Shown: positions 1 to 12,149, counted from the first letter of the stretch. The stretch: 64,000 nt of DNA from Nicotiana tabacum (GCF_000715075.1 NC_134084.1:7938501-8002500); one strand, 5' to 3'. The notes: a model not told the origin generated them from the sequence alone. Made by a program: numbers and translations.

Positions 1-2442
1 TAATTGTTATTGGACATAAATTAATTGCCACTAATTTATTCATTAAAATAATCGTTAAACTTAGAGTAGCTTGTTGAGTAAACGGAGGGCTAAGCATGGA
101 GGTTATAATTTACAATTTAATTTATAGATCACTATCAGACGTGTTTTTGGTCAGCTCTATAGTTTATTTGGGTTATTTTTAGTTTTAAACAAGTTGTTTG
201 ATAGTTTAATAATAGCCTATAAAAAGACAAAAAACTATTTAATTAACTTGAGTTCAAGTCTTCCTTAAATAATTCATCCCTATTTTATTCAAATTTAGTT
301 GGTAAGCTAAGATATCTATGTCCTAACAACTCATAATTGGAAGCAACACCTTCTACCCCCACCCACCCCCTTAACAAAATAATTTGTAAAGTCTCACGTT
401 CAAATTTCAGTGGAGGTAAAAATATTAAGAGAATTTTATTTGTACAAGCTCTAGCAATAGAGTTACTTAGTATATGTGCTGTAAAGAGATAGAAGGTATC
501 CCGTAAAATTAATGCAGATGCGAGCAAAATAACCCGAACACTACGATTATAAGAAAATAAAAATTAGCAAAAGTTAGATAAGGGAATGATAAGTGGCCAT
601 TTTTTATTTAAAACAAATGTAGACTAAATTTCTATAGGTACATTTGCGAGGTATCTAATTAATAAATACTACCAATCTATTCTTAGATTTATTATGTTCA
701 TGTGTTACAAGATCAAGGTTGATTTAGGGGATATAATCTTGTAGTAATATGTAACACTAACACCTTCCATAATTATCAAAAAGAAGAAAAAAGAAAACAA
801 CAGTAAATTGATGACATCTCCATTTTAGATTAGGGTTTAACTTATATAATACATTGATATGGTAAAGAATTTTATACTTTCAGGTAAATTTAACAAGTTA
901 TTTATTGTTTTCTTTTTTAATATCAAATTAGAATTACTATAGACGAAATCCATCTATTATTATATGACATTTCAGCCAGATGATATAAAAATTTGTGCAT
1001 TATCGGTATATAGAAATTAAAAATCTTTAAATCATGAATATCTCTTGTACGAGAAAAAAAGGAAAGCACGATCTCTTCTATCAAAATTCTTATAAAGCCT
1101 CTAAAGACAAAATAACAAAATGCAAATAAGTAATTGCAATACATTCCTATAAAATCAATATTAATTCCTACAACTTTACTACTAAGAGTTGTGATGAGAC
1201 GGATAAAATCTCTCAATTACCAGAGATTTTGTGAGTTCTAGTAAGAAATGCTTTCTCTTTTCTCGTTTTATGCGGCACGAATTTGAATTAATGGGGACTC
1301 CAAAGAGGATGTTGAAACCAGCAGAAATCTATCTTTTAACGAAAATGAATATATACTAGTAATAAATATGTAAAAACTATTTATATAACTAAAATACCTA
1401 ACTTCTATCTTTATCATCTTGTATAATATAATATGATTCTTTCAATTTTCAAACAAATCCCACCACTAATCTGAACTTAAAGCCTATAGGCGTGACCTCA
1501 AGAGATCAATTAATATATGGATTTTAAGAATATTTGAGGTACAAAATATGGATTTTAAGCATATTTAAGGAATCTTTTACAGCTAATTCAGTGCATTAAA
1601 GATCTCTTATATCAATAGCTCCTTTTGAATTTATTCCCAGTGGAGAATAAAGCTCTACTTGAGGACGTAAAGTCCACTGTTAAGTGAAAATCTTCTTTAT
1701 TGGAAGACAAAATGGAATCATTCAGTTTAATTAATAGTGATTAATATAAGGTTATGGTGAAGAATATTATCTGCATTTTAGAAATATTAAAAGCCCCACG
1801 TATTTCACAAAGTATGTTGTACACTTGAGGCCTCTTCTTAACGGAGGCAATCAAGATCTAGAGTCGGTAGGTTAAGAATGAATGTAATTTTATTGTACGT
1901 AATTAATTATACGTACACATTTTAAGTATATTTTTGCATATGTATAATAAGGTTCGAGGAGAAAGCAATGAATTCAGTTGAACCTAAAGAAATTATCCTA
2001 GATCCGGTTCGTCTTCTTATATTCTCCTCTCCCCCAAAGAAGAGAAGAAAAAAACAAACACAAGAGGAAAAACAATGGGAGTTGTGTTTTTCAATACTGA
2101 CAATCTAAATTTCACTCATAAACAACTTCTTACTTAATTAAGGAAAAACAGGTTATGTGATTCAACTGAATTTATTATTTTTAACTCGATCTATATGATC
2201 ATGTGCAAAATAAAAGAAACTTAAAATGTATACATATTATATGCTTGTTCTTATATTGAACTCGTTAAGTCTAGATCCTAGATTCGTCTCTCGATCGTCA
2301 GAAACCATGTATTAAAATGGGAATAGTGCTTGATATACAAGGAGATGAACTTAGCTACATTGTTGAATAAGGAGTATAATGTCACATATGACACAAAGAA
2401 AGAGTAAGGAAGAAAATAATGAGCTAACTAGGAGGTAGAGGC
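1..2442. other. Intergenic flank, no gene seen
   Basis: AT-rich sequence lying 3' of the minus-strand AHL gene. Open frames here are short, lack recognisable domains and have random-looking composition. I see no RNA gene and no clear transposon termini in this stretch. Confidence 0.6.
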
Positions 2443-2570
2443 GGGGACGGAGCTAGAGGTGCAGAACAGGGTTCATTCGAGCCTTTTTGCCAGAAAAATC
2501 ACGCCGTATATATAAGGTCAAAATTTTATTTTATGTATATATAGTAGATGTTGAATTCCTTTCAGATTGA
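2443..2570 (+). mobile_element. hAT-type MITE, left-end fragment
   Basis: It begins with a GGGGACGGAGCTAG-like end followed by a GGGTTCA segment, the arrangement of the common Solanaceae hAT MITE whose intact ends read CAGGGGCGGAGCTA. No matching right end or 8-bp target duplication was found, so this is probably a truncated copy. The boundaries are approximate. Confidence 0.35.
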
Positions 2571-2892
2571 GAGGTAGGTTAATTGATTGTACATTTGAAA
2601 GACAAGTACCGAAAACTTGTCATGTGTCTCAGATGAAAATGCCATTTTTCTAAAGGTCAATTAGCTGAGAGAAATAAGCATTGTTTTCAGCAAAGACCAG
2701 TGGGATCAAATTCCCAAAAAGTTAGTAGCAAAATCAAGAAAATTCAGCTCAAACATTAATGTAAGACATGTTATTAATAGAAACCCCATCACATGAGCTT
2801 TTATCCAGCACAAGAACTAATTAAAAAGTTTATTGCCATTACATACATTTAATTTTTAATGTTTCGCGATAGTTAATTACAATAACGATCCA

Positions 2893-3000
2893 GTAAAATC
2901 TCATTAGTGGAGTTTGAGAAGGGTAGTGTGTACGCAGACCTTAACCCTACCCAAAGGGAGTAGAGAGACTGTTTTTGAAAGACCCTCAGCTCAAGTATAG
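2893..3000 (-). mobile_element. TS-like SINE/LINE 3' tail fragment
   Basis: On the minus strand it contains the conserved tail block: a GGGTCTTTC-like segment, CTCTCT, AGGGTTAAGGTCTGCGTAC, then CACTAATGAGATTTTAC. The same block occurs at 4334-4480, 5150-5245, 10268-10420 and 24045-24155. It lacks a (TTG)n terminus and a tRNA-like head, so it is a fragment. Confidence 0.6.
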
Positions 3001-3023
3001 TTAATTACTATTAAAAATAAATG

Positions 3024-3205
3024 AAAGGACAACCCGGTGCACAAAGCATTCGACGTTCACGCAGGATCCTGGAAAGGGCTGCACCCCAAGGGGTGTAATA
3101 TAGGCAACCAACCGGCCTAATACAAGCATTATTGACGGACTAATTCAACGGTTTGAACCCGTAACATATAGGCTTTCTATCTAAGATCTCCTTAGGCTAA
3201 TGGCA
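3024..3205 (-). mobile_element. Au-type SINE, nearly full length
   Basis: Read on the minus strand, this is a tRNA-derived SINE. It has a pol III B-box-like GGTTCAAACC at about 3153-3162, then the characteristic ACACCCCTTGGGGTG inverted repeat, a CCTGCGTGAACG block and a GTGCACCGGGTTGTCCTTT end, which matches what I remember of the Au SINE family. The tRNA head (about 3165-3205) is degraded and no clean target duplication was found. It sits about 500 bp downstream of the AHL stop codon. Confidence 0.8.
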
Positions 3206-3734
3206 AAAGATTCTATCTCTTTCTATATAATAATCTATGGTTGATAAAACAGAAAAACATGAAGAGACACATAAATCAATTAATCAGTTATAGTAATAGC
3301 ACTACTATAATTAGTAAGTATAAGTATATATATGTTTGTGTTACTCCCATGACAACAAAAGTGAATATGAGGATTGCATTCTCAAACCATTTCAGAACAT
3401 TAAAGAGTGAAGAAGTATTTTCAGAATTCATAGAGTTACAAAACCAAGAACAATAAACAAGAAAAAAAAAAATTAAAAACCCCTAATATAGAAGTGGAAA
3501 ATAAGTCCAACAATCACTAAGACTACTAGTACAAACATGGTACACTAATTCTCTTACCTTTTTATGATTCAAGAACCCTAATTTCTTCATCGATTTCATT
3601 CGATATAAACAACGCGACTTGAGCTTTTGAATGATAGTACTCAACATCCATTACTCTAATCTTCAAGAATTAGTCAGCTTGACTCTCGTACTGCAAACTA
3701 TACGTCACGTAAAGTGGAACGGAGGGAGTAGTTT
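3206..3734. other. AHL 3' flank with a Stowaway-type MITE end
   Basis: Non-coding. At 3702-3730 the sequence GTAAAGTGGAACGGAGGGAG followed by TA is the right terminus of a Stowaway MITE, ending only 4 bp from the AHL stop codon. The 3' UTR of the gene would therefore begin inside it. No left terminus was found. The short plus-strand ORF at 3241-3456 has no recognisable feature. Confidence 0.45.
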
Positions 3735-5542
3735 TCAGACTCCAAATGGTAGCTGACCATTAGGCATATTCAAAGGAAGGTTAAAGAATGGAAATCCAGA
3801 TGAAGGGTCAGGAAATTGGTTATTATTAACACCACCACCACCACCGCCGCCACCGCTATTAGGGCCATTGCCACTAGAAACTTGTGATACCTGTGGTTGA
3901 ATTTGGAGACTTCCTTCATCTTCCTCTAATGGCAATCTCTCATATGCAACATTTGTAAAAGATGAAGCTATAACAATAACTGGTCCAGAAGCAATCAATT
4001 CCCCTACAACACTTCCTCCTACCACTTGTCCTTGTCCACCAGCCAAGAATATCGTCAAGCTTGTTGCACCTGTTGAAAACATAATTAAGTAAATAGAACT
4101 GTATTTTCATCGGTTATGGAACCAAGAATCCTAATAAAGGGATTCAATAGAAAAATAAGAATGCCATATCTAATAGTATAATTCTTGAACCCCTCTTACC
4201 ACTACATTTAAGACTTTAATTTCCTTATGTCAAGGAAATTCAATTACATACAGATATACAAAAAGTTGTTTTTACCCTATTATTACAGTATAATTTTTCG
4301 ACAAAGGAAGCCTTTATTGACATTAGCTATGTACAACAACAACAACAACAACAACAAAGTGTAAATCCCACAAGTGGGGTATGAGAAGGCAAGATGTACG
4401 CAACCTTACCCCTATCTTGAAAGATTCAGAGAGACTGTTTCCAATAGACCCTCGACTAAAGAAAAGATGGAAGAAGAACTGATAGCAAGTAATAGCAGGA
4501 CATTTGAACTTAGCTATGTGCGCTACTGATTTTCTCTAACAGCATAAGTTTTTAGATGAGATTGTCACAACATAAGGAACCGACTTCATTAAATATACAA
4601 ATATACACAAAAGTTTGACTTTCCCCTATTATTAGGGTATAATTTTTCGACCGAGGGGATTCAACTGAACCCTCTTCGTCGAACTAATTAGCTCTGCCAT
4701 TGATTTTCTTTAAATTTTTAGATTTTAGATGAGATGGTCATAAAATCTCGAACCTGGAGGAGCTGGTGGAGGCAAAAAAGAACCAGAAAGTGAGAGAATC
4801 TCAAATCTTCCATGCAATGTAACTACAGAACCAGCTGCCGCAGGTTGTCTAATGGTCACATTTGTTACTGTCCCACTACCACTTAATATACAGATCCCAC
4901 GTTGTCTTCTTCGAGCATAAGTTGAAACACACTCAAAAACATCACATCCATTTCCAATCTCCAATATATGTGCTCTTAAGGTATTTGCACTTTCCCTAGT
5001 GATGATTACTGGTGGTTTTGCCTTGTTCTTGGACCCCGGTGGCCGGCCTCTAGGTCGCCGACCAACAATTTCACCTGTAAAAACATAATTAAGTAAATAA
5101 AAGTATGTTCTTTCCAACAATTTAAATTTTTAGATGAGACTATCGCATACATAACAACAACAACAACAACGACAAAGTAAAATCCCACAGGTGAAGGGTC
5201 TGAGAATATAGTGTACGCAGACCTTACCCTACCCGACGACACTCCCGACGAGAGTGTCGCATAACTCAATGTAATATAATACCAGACAAAGGGTCTTGGA
5301 TTCAAGATTTCAAGGGTGATGGACGTGTTGACCGAAAATATAATTTATAAGTAAATAAAAGTATGTTCTCTCTAACCTTGATTCTGGTGACCGCCGCCAC
5401 TATCGCCGTGGTGATGGTCATCGGAAAATTGATTTTTGTAGTTAACTTCAATATCATCAGGTTGTCTTTGGAGATTAAAGTCAGATGGATGGTGAAGTTG
5501 ATGAACAAAATGAGAAGCAGTGCTTAAATCCAAACCAGCCAT
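3735..5542 (-). CDS. AHL: AT-hook motif nuclear-localized (AHL) protein, 3 exons
   Basis: Nuclear AT-rich-DNA-binding architectural transcription regulator. Exons on the minus strand are 5542-5377, 5074-4754 and 4069-3735. All junctions are GT..AG, both split a Gly codon after its first base, and the joined frame is 822 nt (273 residues plus stop). A type I AT-hook ([13 protein letters not shown]) lies at residues 61-73 with core RGRP at 64-67. The PPC/DUF296 domain spans about 88-210 and contains GRFEIL at 144-149, the trimer-interface signature of the family. The N-terminus is His/Gln/Gly rich; the C-terminal tail has a run of eight Gly and then [15 protein letters not shown], as in clade A members. 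The overall PPC looks closest to the AHL22-25 group, from memory. The start ATG at 5540-5542 opens a continuous frame. Clade A genes are usually intronless, so the two introns are notable. It could be any clade A paralogue, so no number is given. Confidence 0.93.
4240..4700. repeat. Duplicated MITE-like block flanking a SINE tail in AHL intron 2
   Basis: Intron 2 (4070-4753) holds two copies of the same roughly 60-bp block, at about 4250-4320 and 4583-4660. Both have a CCCTATTATTA segment followed by GTATAATTTTTCGAC. The second copy runs on into a GAACCC..CTCTGCCATTG end that resembles the right end of the local hAT MITE family. The TS-like tail sits between the copies. This is seen directly; assignment to a MITE is inference. 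Confidence 0.5.
4330..4480 (-). mobile_element. TS-like SINE/LINE tail inside AHL intron 2
   Basis: A (CAA)n run at 4334-4356, which is (TTG)n on the element strand, is followed by TCCCACAAGTGGGGT, ACGCAACCTTACCCC, GAGAGACTGTTTCC and AGACCCTCG. These are the same ordered blocks as at 10268-10420. The element is in the same orientation as the AHL transcript. Confidence 0.7.
5150..5245 (-). mobile_element. TS-like SINE/LINE tail fragment inside AHL intron 1
   Basis: An (ACA)n run at 5152-5172 is followed by AATCCCACAGGTGAAGGGTC and GTACGCAGACCTTACCC. The expected downstream blocks are replaced by a CGACGACACTC sequence, so only about the last 90 bp of the tail are present. Intron 1 is 302 nt, so this fills about a third of it. 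Confidence 0.6.
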
Positions 5543-5915
5543 ATTGACCAAAACATCAAAAGTACAACAAACACAAGAAAATTCAAGAAAACTATAAAAA
5601 AAGAAAAATATTTTAAAAAACTGCTTTTTTCTTGTTGTTTAATAGAGGGAAGTGGAGGAAAATGGAAAAATATAAGGCTTAAAAAAAGATGGGATAATTT
5701 TTTTTTTTAATATCAAGATTTGAATATAGAGATTAGAAAACAAGAGTTGCCTGCAGTTTGTGCTATGGGGATTTGGTTTTTGAGTGCAAAGAAAGGGAAG
5801 GGAGGAAGAAGGAGAGAGAGAGAGGGGAGAGAGAGGGGAGAGAGAGGGGGACAAAGACTCAAATAAACGCAGTCATTTCTTTCTCTCACCCTAAAGTTTA
5901 AATATATAAGTATTA
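5543..5915 (-). promoter_or_regulatory. AHL promoter and CT-rich 5' leader
   Basis: On the minus strand a TATA-like TTATATATTTAAA lies at about 5897-5909. It is followed by a leader containing a CT/CCCT microsatellite (GA on the plus strand, 5811-5851). The AHL start codon is about 350 nt further on. CT-rich leaders are common in plant genes. The 71-codon frame in this leader starts with TTG, not ATG, so I do not call a uORF. Confidence 0.55.
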
Positions 5916-6011
5916 AAATAATAAGGGATTTAAAATTTTTTGTTTATTCAACTACTACAGGTTTTATTAAAAGAGAAATATTAGTAGAGTTTAATTTTTA
6001 TATACCGATAG

Positions 6012-6160
6012 TGTAGTAGCGGAACCGTCTTCGTCTAAGGATTGACACACTTCGTCGGAAAATTGCATTGTATAGCCAGACAATTTATTTATGTATATAT
6101 GCTTATATAATTCTTTATATTTTAATTCTTCTTAGTGAAAATCTTGGCTCCGCTATTATA
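6012..6160. mobile_element. Possible degraded hAT-type MITE
   Basis: Imperfect inverted ends TAGTAGCGGAACC (near 6012) and GGCTCCGCTATTA (near 6147) enclose about 140 bp of AT-rich DNA. The flanking 8-mers do not match, so this rests only on the inverted ends. Confidence 0.3.
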
Positions 6161-8247
6161 TTAAAGTTACACAATTAGGTCATAATAAAAAATAATTACA
6201 TGTAACAATCTATAATAACTTAAATTAGTATCCTAAAAATACAATAAATTACTTACTACAACATATTAAAATACACTAATAATATACTAATATTTTATAC
6301 AAATTAAATCCAATATGATTAGGTGGTAAAATAAACTTGTTAAGTAGAGCGTTGAAAGAAGCAGATTTACTGATAGAGTACGTTAGTTGACAAATGGATT
6401 CTTATACTTTTTTTTTTGGTTAAAATTATTAGTAATATATTCTTTGGTTTGAAATTAATCGACGTTGACAATGAAATGTAAGAACAATATAAACTCCTTA
6501 GTTTTGAGTCTGAATTCTGGCTAGATTTTAGTCTAAAAAGAAACGAGAATCTTATAAAAAAGAGTTCATTTTTTGTGTAATGACAATTTATAGGTTTTTA
6601 ATTTACACCATTAAATTAAATTGACAAATATATACTACAATAACGTGTTATATAGCTGATTAAACTAAATTTTCATATCAACTTGTTTATAAATTATAAA
6701 TGTTGACGTATATAAGACAGAAACTAAGCCTTATCCTCAATTAGGTAAGACTAATGTAAATTTATGTCAACGAATTTAGTACAAATGCTCATTTATTCTT
6801 CTTTGTTTCTTGAAAACTTGGTTCATATTTTTTGTTTAGTACTTGGCGTGTTTAATTTTTTTATTTTTTGAATCTCCGTAGTAAAAATTCTGCTTCCACC
6901 GAGTCCCGGGCAAAATCCTAAATCTAGAGACACAAAATAATAAAAAATAAAAAAGCGGATAATATTAGTGGCCGGTGACAGTAAATAGTTGAAAATTATA
7001 AAAATTGTGTGAAATGAATGAGAATTATTTATTACTAATGTTTATAAGAAGTCAATATTTAGGAAATTAGAAGCAAGTTGTATTAGGGGTGCGTAGAAAA
7101 TCATGGCTTTCATGTTTTACAATTGTATTATTTTTATATAAAAAAAACATGATAATGAAGGAATATATTTTAGTATTATATGAAAACCTTGCTTAGATTT
7201 ATGTGGGTAGGGTTAGATGTGGTTTGATTGATTTGTGAGGTGTACAAAACTTAATCATGGTTAAGGATATCAAAGTGTTGACCATGCTTTAATGCTACTC
7301 AGAGAAAAACGTGAAGATGAGAGAGACACCACCAACCAGCACAGAGCTAGTGTTCGAGTTACGGGTTTGATCAAATCCTATAATTTTAATATATGTATTT
7401 CTCTTTAAAAGTTATTATATCTATAAATTATTAATTTAGAATTCTATAATATAAAAAAATTAGAATCCTAAATTCATAAACTTCAAATCATGATTCCGTC
7501 GTTACTACCAGTGGATATAGTGAATGAATGAGATTACTTCACTCCTAATCAAGGATTTGGACTCAAACCCTAAAAATGGAGAAATCCCTGACAACAAATA
7601 TTTTTTTACTTATGCGAATCTGAATTAATAGGGCTGGTGAGTTCGAAAATTTTAATATTAAATGATTATAAAAAAAGAGAGAGACTATAGTTGTAATTAA
7701 TATTTTAATTTATATTAAATTAATTTTATATTAGAGAAAAAAATGAATGGATGGGGAAGAGTGGCCAAGTGGGAGATGGAAGCAGCGGCGGATGGATCCC
7801 ACCTTTGTCCTCTTCAAACCACCCTGGACGGCTTTCTTTGTAGTCTTCTTTTTGCTTTGGGCCATCCTTGCTTGACTCGCTTATTTTTTGGCATTTGTTG
7901 CATAAGAACCAATGGTTTGACCTCACTCGTTTCTGGTAGGGAGCACTTTACCTTTTTAAATAAAATATTTGGCACAAATTCGAATTAATCTGACTCAAAA
8001 GCGAGTATAGAATATCAGAGAAAAAACCAAAAATAAATAAATATTGATAGGCCTCTCGGCCAATCGTCACTCGTCTATTTTTGCTTAGAAAAAAATCGAA
8101 CCATTATCTCTTGATTGATCTTGTTTTTTCGACCCTTATAGTCCGTTCTATAAGTTTACTAGCTATACACCAATACAACACTATCTATAGTAGTAACTAG
8201 TACAATGAGTCAGGGGTCGGGTGAATCAAACAATAGACGCATGTTGG
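6161..8247. other. AT-rich intergenic DNA with one GC-richer patch
   Basis: No gene is supported. At 7743-7930 the composition rises clearly above its surroundings, and overlapping frames of 81 codons (plus) and 66 codons (minus) are open. Neither has a recognisable domain. A GAGTTACGGGTTTGATCAA segment near 7357 resembles a dispersed Solanaceae repeat. Confidence 0.5.
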
Positions 8248-8446
8248 TAGAGGCGGACCTAGAAATTTTGATGCGACGAGGGTACAATATTCTGTTCAAT
8301 CAGTGCCCCTTAAAGGCTTTTAGTGTTAAGGATACAAGTGATTTAAATTAACCATTTTCAAAGCATATACATATGGATATACAAGATTTCTGCCGAAGTT
8401 TACGGGGTCTAGTGATCCCTCAACGTAAGCCATAGGTCCGCCTTTG
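8248..8446. mobile_element. hAT-type MITE with 8-bp target duplication
   Basis: The 199-bp element has inverted ends TAGAGGCGGACCTAG (left) and CATAGGTCCGCCTTTG (right). It is flanked by a perfect 8-bp direct repeat CATGTTGG at 8240-8247 and 8447-8454. An 8-bp duplication with short GC-rich inverted ends and no coding capacity is the signature of a non-autonomous hAT element. Confidence 0.85.
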
Positions 8447-8454
8447 CATGTTGG

Positions 8455-9891
8455 CACACAAGCCTTCCTTCTCCTTTCAGGAAGAGCTAATGCAAGTATT
8501 TTAGTTTGTAGGTAATAAAACCTATTATTTTGCTACGAGGGAAAAGAGTGAAAAGCTATATGAAGTATATATGTGTAAGAGTGTGTGAACGGTCTCATTT
8601 ATAAGTTTAAATTATTTAAATTATAATTCAATAATTCTTTGATTTTTTCTCTCATGTTGGTCAATAATCAATTAAAGTTCATTATACCATATTTATGCAA
8701 CTCGTGCATGAATAGTAGTATCTTAGTAGTTTCGTAAAGCAGACCAGTCAAAGAATGAATTAAAAAAAATGATTATTCCAAAATGACTATTTTCACAATA
8801 TTTAGATTTATAACATATTTTCTATTGTGCTGATCTGGCCTTTTTTGGCCAATCAAGTCAAAAAATTGTGTTAATTTTTTTCATATGAGATTCTGAACTC
8901 AAGGCGTCCACTTACTCTAATTTTATGCTAATAAATTTTGTTTTTTTTATAAGTTTAAGTTAAAATATTAGAGATGAGGCATTTATTTATTATGCCTTGT
9001 TTGGTAGTCTGGATTTAGGAATTCAACCCCCATACATCTATGTTGAACAAACATATAGCATTTGATTTTATACTTTAATTCTTTATAGCTACTTGTTATT
9101 CAACAAATAAATAAAGGTACAAAGGCATACACCTTTATTTTTATTTATAATCAACAGAACATGCTATTGTCTGGGTAAGTGTTAAAAAAAAGGAATATAT
9201 CAGTTTCAGTCACTGAAACATATACAATATTGATTGGAAAATTATTATATTTTCGGAACATTTAAAAATTAAATATTATGTAATTAAATATATTCACACT
9301 GTCTTTGCTTTTATTTTAATAGTATGCTTAAAATTAATAATTGACTTAATTCTTGTATGATAACCTTTCAAGATTTGGAGTGATAAGGTGAAATAACAAT
9401 CTAAATTAGCTACCATATTTATTAATAGTTAATCTTCATTTTAATTTTATAGACATTTGAAAAATAAACTGTCAGGTTAATATACCAAAATAGTATCCAA
9501 TTATTGAGCTCAGTGGTTCAACTTAAATCAACACGAAATATTCTATTAATTAAATAAATTAATCTTAAAACTCAAAAGTTTTCGCACATTATATTTTAGT
9601 GTTGAAGTCAAGTAAACTGTTTTTTTTTATTTTTTTTTTGTATTTTTCAATAAATAAAAAGGCGTTGGTCTAAAGCTAAATGTGAACAAACCATATGAAC
9701 CCATGATGAAACAAAAAAGGTGTCGGTACACCGTACACATTCTAAATAATAGGAGGCAAACTTAGGTTTTTCATTTGTGTAGCAATCAACAATGTCGAAT
9801 ATGAAACAACATTGTGAATTGGGAAAAAATATAACTATATAAGTTTTTGTCCTCTTCCCTTAAACTTTATATTGAATGGCAACAAATGAAA
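8455..9891. other. AT-rich intergenic DNA, nothing recognised
   Basis: No open frame of note, no RNA gene and no clear transposon ends were seen. Homopolymer runs (for example poly-T at about 9621-9639) are frequent. Confidence 0.5.
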
Positions 9892-9892
9892 G

Positions 9893-9977
<85 letters not shown>
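9892..9977. repeat. Compound microsatellite (TTA)n(TA)n
   Basis: About nine ATT/TTA units pass directly into about 28 TA units. This is a simple sequence repeat with no coding meaning, likely length-variable between individuals. Confidence 0.97.
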
Positions 9978-9979
<2 letters not shown>

Positions 9980-10267
9980 TTTAGTTTATGTATCCCATTT
10001 AATTTGTACTCACTTTTAAAAAAGTTTAACTAATACTTAATTAGAGTACAAATAATTTCAAACCTTTTTCTCCTCTTCCTCCTTTTCTTCTTTTTCTTAG
10101 TTGTTGTAAAAACAAAGGTGACCGTAAATTTACATAATGTTTGTGAGCATGTTTTAAGGTAATTTATGATATTTTATAATAGCGAGATATTGTGGCGCTC
10201 CACTATTTGCTACTACTTAGGCTTTCTTTTTCCTCTTCCTCTTAATTGCAAAATGAATTTGTTAGAA

Positions 10268-10895
10268 TTGCTACAACAACAACAACAATAACAACAACAA
10301 CAATAACAACCCAGTGAGATCCCACAAGTGGGGTCTGGGGAGTGTAATATGTACGTAGACCTTACCCCTATCCTGTAGGGCAGAGAGGTTGTTTTCGAAA
10401 GACCCTCGGCTCGAGAGGAAGAATAGAAACAAGTAAATAACAACAACAAGACGAGGAAAATGATATCAACAATGTAAGAGCCAGAGAAAAAATAAATGGA
10501 AGAAAGCATTATCAATAGCAAAAGCAAAAGCCACACGCAATAACACGATAGGGTACTAGAAAATCGAAACAATATAGTACTAAAACTACCCTATATTGGC
10601 ATTCTAAGAATCAAAGACAATGTACTAGTGAGCTAGCCTGAATAAACCTGGAATAGATCAGAAAAACACGCGATGACCTATTACCCTTCTACCCTAATCT
10701 TCGACATACATACCCTCATGTCAAGGGCCATATCCTCGGTAAGCTGAAGTCACGCCAAGTCCTGCATGATCAAATCTCCCCAATACTTCTTATGCCACCT
10801 TCTACCTCTTCTCCTACCTGCCAGCACCAACCGTTCACACTTTCTCATTGAGGCATCTAGGCTTCTCCTTCTCACATGCCCGAACCATCTAAATT
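10268..10895 (-). mobile_element. 5'-truncated RTE-type LINE, 3' end
   Basis: Read on the minus strand it opens near 10895 in the C-terminal end of a LINE reverse transcriptase-like protein (RWFGHVRRRS, then a RRRGRRWHKKYWGDL segment), with in-frame stops. It continues through a 3' UTR and finishes with the TS-like tail and (TTG)n/(TTA)n terminus at 10268-10310. The region 5' of 10895 is not LINE, so the copy is truncated, as most LINE insertions are. The second copy at 23203-24155 shares this layout. RTE assignment is from memory of the C-terminal motif. Confidence 0.75.
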
Positions 10896-11431
10896 GATGA
10901 TTGAAGTTTGTTCCAACATGATATTTAAAAGTTATGTTTCAAATTTAAGTTCATTTGGAGTATATTTGTGTGTTGAATTGTATGCTGGATATATTGTTAA
11001 AATTCGAATAACGAGTTTCTGTTTCTAGGCAATTTGTACTTCAGACTAAAAAGTCTTTAAGTACATGCAAACCTTAGCTGGACTTCATACCAATTAAGTC
11101 TTAAGTGCATCTTAAGTACAATTTTTGCACTTCAGACTAAAAAATCTTAAGTGCATGAAAAAATTAGCCACACGTCAGACTAAAATAGTAAGTACATCTT
11201 AAATTTGCAACTTCAGAAGTAAGTTTTTCCCATTTCAGACCCGCTAAATCTAAAGTTGATCCTAAAGCGGATAAACATGTAATTTTTTTGTACAATACGG
11301 GTATAACTTTACTAATGACCCCAAAACTGGGTATATATGCAAATCCCTTTGTATGTATATACACACAATAAGCCCACACACTTCAACTCCATGGTTGCGT
11401 AGAAAATCGTATCCCTAACTTAAAACCCCGA
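10896..11431. other. Intergenic DNA with a short dispersed motif
   Basis: The motif CTTCAGACTAAAAA followed by TCTTAAGTGCATG occurs near 11039 and 11129, with a weaker copy near 11174. It may be a remnant of a small transposon family. No gene is supported. The segment ends at the chromovirus insertion site. Confidence 0.4.
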
Positions 11432-12149
11432 ATCACTGTGATGACCCAAAAGGTCATCTCTTGTTTAGAAGTCAAATCCATATTCCGATGCCTTAAAAAT
11501 CTCCTTTTATATTTTCTCGATTTGCGTGCATAGTCTGGGCGCGATGCCGAAAAGCCTTTATGTGAAGAATTTAAGAAATGATGATTTTTGGCTTAAAAAG
11601 ATGATTTTTGTTGACTTTGGTCAATGTTTTGGGTAAACGGACCCGGAAACGTATTCCGACGGTTTCGGAGGGTCCGTGGTAAAATATGGGACCTGGGTGT
11701 ATGTCCGGAATCGAATTCCGAGGTCCCTAGCCCGAGAAATAAATTTTTGAAAGAAATTAATAAGACTGAAAATGTAATAATTTAAAAGATTTGATCTTGT
11801 TGGTATTAGGCCCGTATTTTGGTTTCGGAGCTTGATACAGGTCCGTTATGATATTTTAGCCTTATATGTGAAATTTGGTGAAAAACGAAAGTGATTTGAT
11901 GTGATTCAGACCTTTGGTTGAGAAAATAGGAGTTTTGAACTATCTTGAAAATTTCATGAATTTTGTTGTTGAATTCATAGTTCTAGATGTCATTTTGGCG
12001 ATTTGATCGCGCGAGCAAGTTCATATAACTTTTTAAGACTTGTGTGCATATTTGGTTTGGAGTCCCAAGGGCTCGGGTGAGTTTTGGATAGGCTACAGAG
12101 TGAGTTTGGAACATAGAAATTTGTTGTTGCATCTGATACATGTAGCAGG

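Noticed and set aside
923..1216. 97-codon minus-strand frame as a gene
   Set aside because: AT-rich, no domain, no supporting context.
3153..3162. tRNA gene
   Set aside because: A B-box-like motif is present, but the sequence belongs to an Au-type SINE with a degraded head and no cloverleaf.
5639..5854. 71-codon Ser/Pro-rich frame in the AHL leader as a uORF
   Set aside because: It begins at TTG, and its N-terminal half is the CT microsatellite.
10213..10572. 119-codon minus-strand frame with Cys/Tyr runs
   Set aside because: The Cys/Tyr run is the (TTG/TTA)n LINE tail read in another frame.
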